Below are positions 1-4,289 of a DNA stretch of 6,622 nt, piece after piece. The DNA comes from Solirubrobacteraceae bacterium. Lineage in GTDB: Bacteria; Actinomycetota; Thermoleophilia; Solirubrobacterales; Solirubrobacteraceae. Location: the NCBI GenBank assembly GCA_030043235.1, contig JASHYF010000137.1:1-6622 (forward strand). Reading direction: 5' to 3'. The notes under the pieces are model-generated. The model searched no databases. It had not been told where the DNA came from and saw only the letters and a program-made list of their open reading frames with translations. Every line of letters begins with the position of its first letter. Within the stretch, counting starts at the first letter, position 1. The position numbers were made by a program, and so were the translations under genes.

Positions 1-1
1 C

Positions 2-907
2 GGCGACCAGCGCCAGCGCCTGGAGACCAACTGGCAGCTGGACTTCGCCTACTCGATCCCCGGTCACGCGCGCTTCCGCGTCAACGCGTACTACCAGCGC
101 GGCGCGATCGGCGCAGCCTTCCGCCTGATCCCGTACGGGATGGCCACGATCGACGAGCTCGGCCTGCCCGCCGCGGTGCACGAGTTCACCCGCCGGCCGC
201 GCGGCTTCGTGCTCGTGACAGGCCCCACCGGCTCGGGCAAGTCCACCTCGCTGGCGGCGATGATCGACGAGATCAACTCCACGCGCGAGGAGCACATCAT
301 GACGATCGAGGACCCGATCGAGTTCCTGCACGGCCACAAGAAGTGCATCGTCAACCAGCGCGAGCTGGGCTCGGACGCGCAGAGCTTCGCCGACGCGCTG
401 AGGGCCGCCCTGCGCCAGGACCCCGACGTGATCCTCGTCGGCGAGATGCGCGACCTCGAGACCGTGTCCACCGCGCTGACCGCCGCCGAGACCGGGCACC
501 TCGTGTTCGCCACGCTGCACACGCAGGACGCGGCGCAGACGATCGACCGCGTGATCGACGTCTTCCCATCCCACCAGCAGGACCAGGTGCGCGTGCAGCT
601 GTCGGTCGCGCTGCAGGGCGTCATGACCCAGCAGCTGCTCCCCACAGCCGACGGCTCCGGGCGCGTGGTGGCCGTCGAGATCCTCGTGCCCACCCCCGCG
701 GTGCGCAACCTGATCCGCGAGGGCAAGACCCACCAGATCTACTCGACGATGCAAACCGGCTCGGCGCAGGGCATGCAGACGATGGACGCCTCGCTCGCCT
801 CGCTCGCGCGCCAGGGCAAGATCAGCCACAAGCTCGCGGAAGCGCGCTCCTCGACGCCCGAGGAGCTGCGCCGCCTGCTCGGCGCGAGCACGCTGGCTGC
901 GGCATGA
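2..907 (+). CDS. pilT: Type IV pilus retraction ATPase PilT, 5' end outside window
   Basis: PilT is the cytoplasmic hexameric ATPase that drives type IV pilus retraction (twitching motility, DNA uptake). The frame is open from base 2 and gives 301 residues. It starts inside the N-terminal PAS-like domain (LETNWQLDFAYSIPG, RFRVNAYYQ), so roughly 55 residues are missing compared with the usual 340-370 aa. Visible motifs, in fragment numbering: Walker A GPTGSGKS at 74-81; the acidic box DPDVILVGEMRD, with VGEMRD at 146-151; the His box GHLVFATLHT at 165-174; and near the C-terminus THQIYSTMQTG followed by GMQTMD at about 257-262. The GEMRD and GMQTMD motifs point to PilT rather than the extension ATPase PilB. 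An internal ATG at 140 is not the real start, because conserved PilT sequence continues upstream of it. The stop codon overlaps the pilC start (ATGA), so the two genes are co-transcribed and probably translationally coupled. Confidence 0.95.
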   Translation, partial: GDQRQRLETNWQLDFAYSIPGHARFRVNAYYQRGAIGAAFRLIPYGMATIDELGLPAAVHEFTRRPRGFVLVTGPTGSGKSTSLAAMIDEINSTREEHIMTIEDPIEFLHGHKKCIVNQRELGSDAQSFADALRAALRQDPDVILVGEMRDLETVSTALTAAETGHLVFATLHTQDAAQTIDRVIDVFPSHQQDQVRVQLSVALQGVMTQQLLPTADGSGRVVAVEILVPTPAVRNLIREGKTHQIYSTMQTGSAQGMQTMDASLASLARQGKISHKLAEARSSTPEELRRLLGASTLAAA

Positions 908-2112
908 GCACCTACGTCTTCAAGGCGCTCGATCTCGCCGGCGGCAAAGCCAAGGGCGAAGTCGAGGCCGACTCCAAGCAGGCGGTCGCCGACCAGCTCA
1001 AGCAGCGCGGGCTGATCGTCCTGGACATCGCCGACAAGTACTCCTCCAAGGAGATCGACCTCGCGTTCGTCAAGCGCGTCGCGCCCGCCGACCTGGCCAT
1101 CTTCGCGCGCCAGCTCTCGACGATGATCTCCTCGGGGATGAGCATCCTGCGCGCGCTGTACGTGCTGGAGGAGCAGACGTCCAGCAAATACCTGAAGGAA
1201 ACGATCGTCGCGGTGCGCAAGGACGTGGAGGCGGGCCTGTCGTTGAGCGACGCGCTGGCGCGCCACCCGAAGGTCTTCAGCCCGCTGTTCGTCGCGATGG
1301 CGCAGGCGGGGGAGACGGGCGGTGTGCTCGAGGACGCGCTCGTGCGCGTCGCCGACCAGCTCCAGAAGGACGCCGCGCTGCGCAAACAGGTGAAATCCGC
1401 GATGATCTACCCGTGCCTCGTGATGGTCTTCGCGACCGGCGTGCTGATGGCGCTCGTGGCCTTCCTCGTGCCCGTGTTCGAGGGGGTGTTCAAGGAATTC
1501 GGCGGCGAACTGCCGGCGATAACCAAGGTCTCGGTGCTGCTCTCGAAGATCGTCACCAAATACTGGTGGACGCTGTTTGGCGGGGCCGCGCTGCTGGTGG
1601 TCACGTTCGTGAAGTGGAAGAAAACCTCCTGGGGGCGCAAGCAGTGGGATCACTTCCGCCTGCGCGTCCCCATGAAGATCGGCACGATCGTCCAGCAGAT
1701 CGCCGTCGCGCGCTGGTCGCGCACGCTCGCCTCGCTGACCCACGCCGGCGTGCCGCTGCTGCAGGCGCTCGAGATCACCGGGCGCACGGGCGGCAACGTG
1801 GTCGTGGAAGAGTCGATGGACGGCGTGATCGCGTCGGTCAAGCGCGGCGGCACGATCGCCGCGCCGCTTGCGCAGGCCCCGATCTTCCCGTCGATCGTCA
1901 CGCACATGGTCGGCGTCGGCGAGGAGACCGGCGCGCTCGACACGATGCTCGACAGGGTCGCTGAGTTCTACGAGGAACAGGTCGAGGCGTCGGTCAAGGC
2001 GCTCACCTCGATCCTCGAGCCGATCATGATCATCGTGATCGGCGGCATCGTCGGGTTCATCGTCATCTCGATGTACCTGCCGCTGTTTGAAGTTTACAAC
2101 CACGTCGAATAG
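904..2112 (+). CDS. pilC: Type IV pilus inner-membrane platform protein PilC
   Basis: PilC (402 aa, normal family length) is the polytopic inner-membrane platform on which the PilB and PilT ATPases act to assemble or withdraw pilin. It has two type II secretion F-type (T2SF) domains, at about 60-190 and 265-390. Each carries the family signature: FSPLFVAMAQAGETGGVLED in the first, and FPSIVTHMVGVGEETGALD in the second. Three hydrophobic segments are visible: 167-192 (MIYPCLVMVF and onward), 221-237 (WWTLFGGAALLVVTF) and 373-396 (PIMIIVIGGIVGFIVISMYL). The start is the ATG overlapping the pilT stop. No Shine-Dalgarno sequence is evident, which fits translational coupling. The frame stays open upstream to 343, but that part is only the shadow of pilT. 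No further pilus gene follows; the operon appears to end here at a strong hairpin, facing a convergent toxin gene. Confidence 0.95.
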   Translation: MSTYVFKALDLAGGKAKGEVEADSKQAVADQLKQRGLIVLDIADKYSSKEIDLAFVKRVAPADLAIFARQLSTMISSGMSILRALYVLEEQTSSKYLKETIVAVRKDVEAGLSLSDALARHPKVFSPLFVAMAQAGETGGVLEDALVRVADQLQKDAALRKQVKSAMIYPCLVMVFATGVLMALVAFLVPVFEGVFKEFGGELPAITKVSVLLSKIVTKYWWTLFGGAALLVVTFVKWKKTSWGRKQWDHFRLRVPMKIGTIVQQIAVARWSRTLASLTHAGVPLLQALEITGRTGGNVVVEESMDGVIASVKRGGTIAAPLAQAPIFPSIVTHMVGVGEETGALDTMLDRVAEFYEEQVEASVKALTSILEPIMIIVIGGIVGFIVISMYLPLFEVYNHVE

Positions 2113-2123
2113 CGCTGCGGACG

Positions 2124-2155
2124 TCTTCGATCCGACTTCCCAGTCGGATCGAAGA
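2124..2155 (+). terminator. Perfect 14-bp inverted repeat after pilC, probable terminator
   Basis: Left arm TCTTCGATCCGACT (2124-2137), loop TCCC (2138-2141) and right arm AGTCGGATCGAAGA (2142-2155) pair without a mismatch. The hairpin begins 11 nt after the pilC stop, the normal place for a terminator. No clear T-run follows (GTCCTT), so termination would have to rely on the strong stem or on Rho. Because vapC1 converges on this point from the other strand, the hairpin may serve both directions. The structure is directly visible; the terminator role is inferred. Confidence 0.7.
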
Positions 2156-2159
2156 GTCC

Positions 2160-2266
2160 TTCGCTTTGCGAACTCCCCGCGCGCGACGCGCTTTCAGCTC
2201 GCGTCCGAGGCGCGGTTGACCCCTCGCCTCGAACACTCCGCGCGCGCTGCGCGCTGCCAGGAGATT
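2160..2266. repeat. GC-rich hairpin cluster between pilC and vapC1
   Basis: Beyond the terminator hairpin, the convergent intergenic region holds three further short inverted repeats: TTCGC-ttt-GCGAA at 2160-2172, CGAGGCG/CGCCTCG at 2206-2212 and 2225-2231, and GCGCGC-gct-GCGCGC at 2240-2254. Two segments, 2170-2197 and 2231-2260, are also imperfect direct copies of each other: both start GAAC, continue into CCGCGCGCG and end in CAG. No gene is supported here. The composition resembles dispersed extragenic repeats of high-GC actinobacteria, but whether copies occur elsewhere in the genome cannot be seen from this window. Confidence 0.4.
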
Positions 2267-2659
2267 TCAGGCTGTGTCGAGGCCAGCGTCTTTGGCGGCC
2301 TTCACGACCTCATGGTCAAACGAGGTCAGGCTCGATCCGGTGTGCCTGGCGGTCGCCAGACAGTAGGCGTCGGCAAGACTGATGGGGTGGCGCTGTCTGA
2401 GCCTGGCCGCTTCGACCCCGATGGCCTCGTTGGGGAGATGGACCTCGACGCCGAGCGCGGCGATCGCCTCCCGAGCCGTGGCCAGCCGCGCCGGATCGGC
2501 CGACGGCGCGATCAGCACCTCGCTCAGATTAACCACGCTGACGCGCACGGCATCCTGTCGCTGGCGCCATTCTGTCAGCAGGCTGCGCGCGCGGGCGTGG
2601 TGGGCGTCGCTGCTGTCCAACGCGCCAATCAGCACGTCCGCGTCGAGCAGCCGCCTCAC
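2267..2659 (-). CDS. vapC: PIN-domain toxin VapC (module 1)
   Basis: A 130-residue PIN-domain protein, the usual VapC length; such toxins are Mg2+-dependent ribonucleases that cleave RNA and stop translation unless bound by the antitoxin. The four acidic positions of the PIN active site are all present: D6 in LLDADVLIGAL, E47 in NLSEVL, D97 in ISLADAYCLATA and D115 in TSFDHEV. The start is GTG at 2659-2657, overlapping the stop of the upstream antitoxin gene by 4 nt (GTGA). This is the normal arrangement for a co-translated antitoxin-toxin pair and decides the start. The gene converges on pilC. The RNA target cannot be told from sequence. Family assignment is confident; activity is inferred from the intact catalytic set. 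Confidence 0.9.
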   Translation of the reverse strand: MRRLLDADVLIGALDSSDAHHARARSLLTEWRQRQDAVRVSVVNLSEVLIAPSADPARLATAREAIAALGVEVHLPNEAIGVEAARLRQRHPISLADAYCLATARHTGSSLTSFDHEVVKAAKDAGLDTA

Positions 2660-2877
2660 CGCTGGGCGTCGTCAGCGTCGAGCTGGTCGAGATAGCCGGG
2701 AGGGTAGACGCCGGTCAGCGTGCCGAAGGCATCCTCGAAGGTCAGGGCCGCACGGCGGACTCGGACCTCGCCATCGCCGGCCGGCTCGATGGTCACGGCC
2801 TCGCCGGCGTGAAGCCCGGACTCCGCGAGCGCCGCGACCGGAATCGTGATCTGGTTCTTGGCAGAGATCTTCGCCAT
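2656..2877 (-). CDS. vapB: AbrB/SpoVT-type antitoxin VapB (module 1)
   Basis: A 73-residue antitoxin. The N-terminal half is an AbrB/SpoVT (swapped-hairpin) DNA-binding domain: AKISAKNQITIP at 2-13, then GLHAGEAVTIEPAGDGEVRVRR to about residue 42. The tail (LTFEDAFGTLTGVYPPGYLDQLD) is the kind of segment that wraps the PIN toxin and blocks its active site. The chosen start is the ATG at 2877. The frame stays open upstream to 2961, but those 28 residues (Cys/Trp/Tyr-rich, HWLALQGGEHK) do not belong to the family, and they would place a palindromic operator inside the gene. No convincing Shine-Dalgarno sequence precedes 2877; a -10-like hexamer ends 6 nt before it, so translation may be leaderless. 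The pair probably autoregulates through the adjacent palindrome. Confidence 0.88.
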   Translation of the reverse strand: MAKISAKNQITIPVAALAESGLHAGEAVTIEPAGDGEVRVRRAALTFEDAFGTLTGVYPPGYLDQLDADDAQR

Positions 2878-2900
2878 GCCTTTACGATACCAGTAAAGGC
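2878..2900 (-). promoter_or_regulatory. Operator palindrome and probable promoter of vapBC module 1
   Basis: On the + strand, GCCTTTAC (2878-2885) and GTAAAGGC (2893-2900) are perfect 8-bp inverted arms separated by 7 nt, and the palindrome ends exactly at the base before the vapB1 ATG. Read on the - strand, the palindrome contains TATCGT (2889-2884), a TANNNT-type -10 hexamer 6 nt before the ATG. Transcription would then start at or next to the start codon. No clear -35 element is seen. A palindrome over the -10 box is the expected place for VapBC autorepression; the structure is seen and its role is inferred. Confidence 0.6.
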
Positions 2901-2980
2901 AAGTCCTATGAACGACGCAGACCGGCTTGTGCTCGCCCCCCTGCAGAGCGAGCCAGTGCACGCGGCGCTCCTGTTAGCAG

Positions 2981-3019
2981 CATGGCCATAAAACCATAAT
3001 GATGGTAATATGGTGCATT
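2981..3019 (+). promoter_or_regulatory. AT-rich promoter/operator of vapBC module 2
   Basis: This AT-rich patch contrasts with its GC-rich surroundings and carries CATAAT (2995-3000) and TAATAT (3006-3011), both -10-like. TAATAT ends 8 nt before the GTG start, which points to a leaderless or nearly leaderless transcript. Repeated elements suggest an operator: ATGGCCAT (2982-2989), ACCAT-aatg-ATGGT (2993-3006), and ATGGT again at 3010-3014. No strong -35 element is recognised. The antitoxin encoded just downstream is a ribbon-helix-helix protein, a family that typically binds short repeated half-sites like these. Confidence 0.45.
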
Positions 3020-3301
3020 GTGAAGACGACAGTCGACCTGCCCGACGAGCTGATGCGCACCGTCAAGGTGAGAGCGGCCAGCGAAGGGCGCAGCCTCAAG
3101 GACGTGATGTCGGAGCTCATCAGGCGCGGCTTGGCCCGCGATGGGCGCCCGGCCGGCGGGGTCACGAGCAGGGTGCGCCTCCCGCTGGTGCGCTGCGCCC
3201 ACGGCGCGAGCCCCAGCGACGAGGTGACGCCGGAGCGGGTGGCCACGCTGCTGGCGCAAGAAGAGGAGCGACGCACGCGCACGCCGGCGCCGCAGCCATA
3301 G
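3020..3301 (+). CDS. Ribbon-helix-helix antitoxin (VapB-like, module 2)
   Basis: A 93-residue antitoxin paired with the PIN toxin that follows. Residues 1-40 form a ribbon-helix-helix DNA-binding domain: the strand KTTVDLPDELM, then helices in VKVRAASEGRSLKDVMSELIRRGLA. The C-terminal part (RVRLPLVRCAHG, then EVTPERVATLLAQEEERR) fits the toxin-binding tail of such antitoxins. The chosen start is GTG at 3020, because it yields the canonical MKTTVDLP beginning. ATG codons at 2999 and 3002 are in frame but would add WCI-type residues foreign to the family and overlap the promoter patch. The stop TAG lies 6 nt before the toxin start, in the same reading frame as the toxin. The gene is divergent from module 1. 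Confidence 0.85.
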   Translation: MKTTVDLPDELMRTVKVRAASEGRSLKDVMSELIRRGLARDGRPAGGVTSRVRLPLVRCAHGASPSDEVTPERVATLLAQEEERRTRTPAPQP

Positions 3302-3307
3302 CCGACC

Positions 3308-3745
3308 GTGGAGCTGTGCGACGTCAATGTCTGGCTTGCGCTGGCCCTGTCGAAGCACGTGCACCACTCCCCGGCACGAGAGTGGTTCGACACCGTCGGC
3401 GAGCCCGAATCGGTGTGCTTCTGCAGGGCCACGCAGCAGGCGCTGCTGCGGCTCCTGACCAACCCCGCCGTGCTCGGGCCATACGGCAACCCGCCGCTCA
3501 CGAACTCGCAGGCGTGGACCGCGTATGCGGCGTTTCTCGGCGACGAACGCGTCGTGATGCGCTCGCAGGAGCCGCCCGCGCTCGAAAGCCGTTGGCGCGA
3601 GCTCGCCATGCGCGACGGCGCCTCGCCGAAGCTGTGGATGGACGCCTACCTGGCCGCCTTCGCGCTCGCGGCCAACGATCGTCTCGTCACGACCGACTCC
3701 GCCTTCCACCAGTTTGCCGGACTCGAGGTGCGCCTCCTCGGCTGA
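3308..3745 (+). CDS. vapC: PIN-domain toxin VapC (module 2)
   Basis: A 145-residue PIN-domain ribonuclease toxin resembling the large paralogous VapC family known from Mycobacterium tuberculosis. Typical features are LCDVNVWLALAL with D5, HHSPAREWFD, CRATQQALLRLLTNPAVLG, MDAYLAAFALAANDRLVTTD with D112 and D130, and the closing LEVRLLG. The position that normally holds the second catalytic acid (Glu) is Gln here (TQQALLRLL, Q43/Q44). From memory this is common in this subfamily, so it is probably not inactivating. The start is GTG at 3308, the first possible start after the in-frame TAG that ends the antitoxin; no clear Shine-Dalgarno sequence is visible, so translational coupling to the antitoxin is likely. 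It is clearly different from the module 1 toxin, so the two modules are not tandem duplicates. Confidence 0.9.
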   Translation: MELCDVNVWLALALSKHVHHSPAREWFDTVGEPESVCFCRATQQALLRLLTNPAVLGPYGNPPLTNSQAWTAYAAFLGDERVVMRSQEPPALESRWRELAMRDGASPKLWMDAYLAAFALAANDRLVTTDSAFHQFAGLEVRLLG

Positions 3746-3823
3746 CATGCGCGGCAGCTTCGCGTGATCGAGGCGGACGGGTCTCGAGGTAGCCGATGCG
3801 GCACATGAACGATTCTTGGTAGC

Positions 3824-3859
3824 GGTCCCACAGAAGCGGCAGGTCCCACAGACGCGGCG
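3824..3859. repeat. Two tandem 18-bp repeats
   Basis: GGTCCCACAGAAGCGGCA (3824-3841) is followed directly by GGTCCCACAGACGCGGCG (3842-3859); 16 of 18 positions match. The repeat lies in the non-coding stretch after vapC2. Possible roles are a regulator binding pair or a replication-slippage scar; nothing in the sequence decides between them. Confidence 0.7.
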
Positions 3860-3909
3860 GGCACCGGCAAGGCCGAGCCGGCTGTCTTGGCGGCGGTGGC
3901 AGCGTTGGC

Positions 3910-3929
3910 TGCGGGCTATTTTTCCCGCA
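3910..3929. repeat. Short inverted repeat TGCGGG/CCCGCA
   Basis: TGCGGG (3910-3915) and CCCGCA (3924-3929) are 6-bp arms around an 8-nt loop, CTATTTTT. The T-run is inside the loop rather than after the stem, so this is not a classical terminator for vapC2. It may be a weak one, or part of the regulatory region upstream of the promoter at 3959. Confidence 0.3.
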
Positions 3930-3958
3930 AATTGCATGTAAAAAGCCTGTTCGGACTC

Positions 3959-3988
3959 TTGAAATACGGCCGTAGATGGGGTTAGAGT
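3959..3988 (+). promoter_or_regulatory. Sigma70-like promoter of the RCC1 gene
   Basis: TTGAAA at 3959-3964 (one mismatch to TTGACA), an 18-bp spacer, and TAGAGT at 3983-3988 (TANNNT type). Expected transcription start is near 3995, giving a 5' leader of about 145 nt before the ATG at 4140. This is the best promoter match in the window and the only one seen upstream of the RCC1 gene. Assignment is by motif only. Confidence 0.6.
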
Positions 3989-4059
3989 GCCGTTCGTTTC
4001 ATGTTGCCTCGTGCAACCGTCGGGCTTCTCCTGGGGCGTTGGGGGAAAGGGGCGAATGC

Positions 4060-4140
4060 ATGTTGTGCTCGAGGAGGCGTGCTGTGAGGCGCTCACCGCG
4101 TGGTGGGGGTAGCGGGTGGCTGGCGGGGTGTTTGGGGTGA
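4060..4140 (+). CDS. Possible 26-codon leader ORF overlapping the RCC1 start
   Basis: ATG at 4060 lies 7 nt after AAAGGGG (4046-4052), the best ribosome-binding site in the leader. The ORF encodes 26 residues, very rich in Arg and Gly (MLCSRRRAVRRSPR, then GGGSGWLAGCLG). Its TGA stop at 4138-4140 overlaps the RCC1 ATG as TGATG, the typical arrangement for termination-reinitiation coupling. A competing 18-codon ORF from ATG 4056 shares the same site but sits only 3 nt from it, and ends at TAG 4110. The peptide matches nothing I recognise; if real, it probably matters as a translated leader, not as a product. Chance occurrence in G-rich DNA is quite possible. Confidence 0.3.
   Translation: MLCSRRRAVRRSPRGGGSGWLAGCLG
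4105..4137 (+). promoter_or_regulatory. G-run cluster just before the RCC1 start codon
   Basis: Four G-runs lie on the coding strand: 4105-4109 (5 G), 4114-4116 (3 G), 4125-4128 (4 G) and 4134-4137 (4 G), with intervening stretches of 4, 8 and 5 nt. The last run ends 2 nt before the ATG and is also the only Shine-Dalgarno-like sequence for that start. The spacing would allow an RNA G-quadruplex that hides the initiation region, although the 8-nt loop is longer than the usual limit of 7. A folded role is speculative; it may only reflect composition. Confidence 0.25.
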
Positions 4141-4289
4141 TGCGTTCTGGTGGGCGTGCGCGCGGTCGCTGGTGGGGGTTGCGCGCGGCGGGGCGTCATG
4201 GCGGGGCTCGCTCTGGCGGGCGCGGGAGGGTCTTCTGGGTGGCTCTGCTGGTGGGCCTTGTGCTGGCTGGTGTGGTGCCTGCTTCGGCG
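4140..4289 (+). other. Signal peptide of the RCC1 protein
   Basis: Residues 1-30 are a long, Arg/Gly-rich n-region (MRSGGRARGRWWGLRAAGR to GGRGR). Residues 31-46 form the hydrophobic core VFWVALLVGLVLAGVV, followed by PASA with a signal peptidase I site after A-S-A at residue 50. No twin-arginine motif of the Tat type is seen, so Sec export is expected. The mature protein would begin SESSGVGAWG. Confidence 0.8.

Larger units (their letters stand above)
3746..4139. other. 394-bp region between vapC2 and the RCC1 gene
   Basis: No protein of ordinary size is supported here. The left part (3746-3900) is GC-rich and carries an 18-bp tandem repeat. The part from about 3915 to 3970 is AT-richer, containing a short inverted repeat and then a sigma70-like promoter. 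The remainder (from about 3995) would be a roughly 145-nt 5' leader for the RCC1 gene. It is strongly G-rich on the coding strand and contains a short leader ORF candidate. No tRNA, insertion-sequence end or recognised riboswitch was seen. Confidence 0.6.

Noticed and set aside
343..903. Upstream extension of the pilC frame
   Set aside because: This part overlaps conserved pilT coding sequence in another frame and gives Arg/Ala-rich nonsense. The family N-terminus (STYVFKALD) begins right after the ATG at 904.
739..2103. 454-codon open frame on the - strand opposite pilC
   Set aside because: Asp/His/Arg-rich shadow produced by GC-rich third positions of pilC, with no recognisable domain.
2087..2695. 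202-codon + strand frame antisense to vapC1
   Set aside because: It runs through the terminator hairpin and opposite an intact PIN-domain gene; no family resemblance.
2878..2961. 28-residue N-terminal extension of the AbrB-type antitoxin
   Set aside because: It is not family-like and would run through the palindromic operator and -10 hexamer; MAKISAKNQITIP is the canonical start.
2908..2991. Short + strand ORF (MNDADRLVLAPL and onward) between the two antitoxins
   Set aside because: 27 codons, no clear promoter of its own, and it lies in the shared control region; no support beyond a start and a stop.
3010..3792. 260-codon + strand frame overlapping vapBC module 2
   Set aside because: Arg/Ala-rich shadow; the two known-family genes occupy the other frame on the same strand.
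2906..4096. 396-codon - strand frame across vapBC module 2 and the downstream gap
   Set aside because: Antisense shadow with no recognisable domain; it crosses the promoter region and the gap without any coding signature.
4056..4112. 18-codon ORF MHVVLEEACCEALTAWWG in frame with RCC1
   Set aside because: Its start is only 3 nt from the Shine-Dalgarno run and it ends at TAG 4110, 27 nt before the RCC1 ATG. The ORF from 4060 fits the spacing and overlap better.
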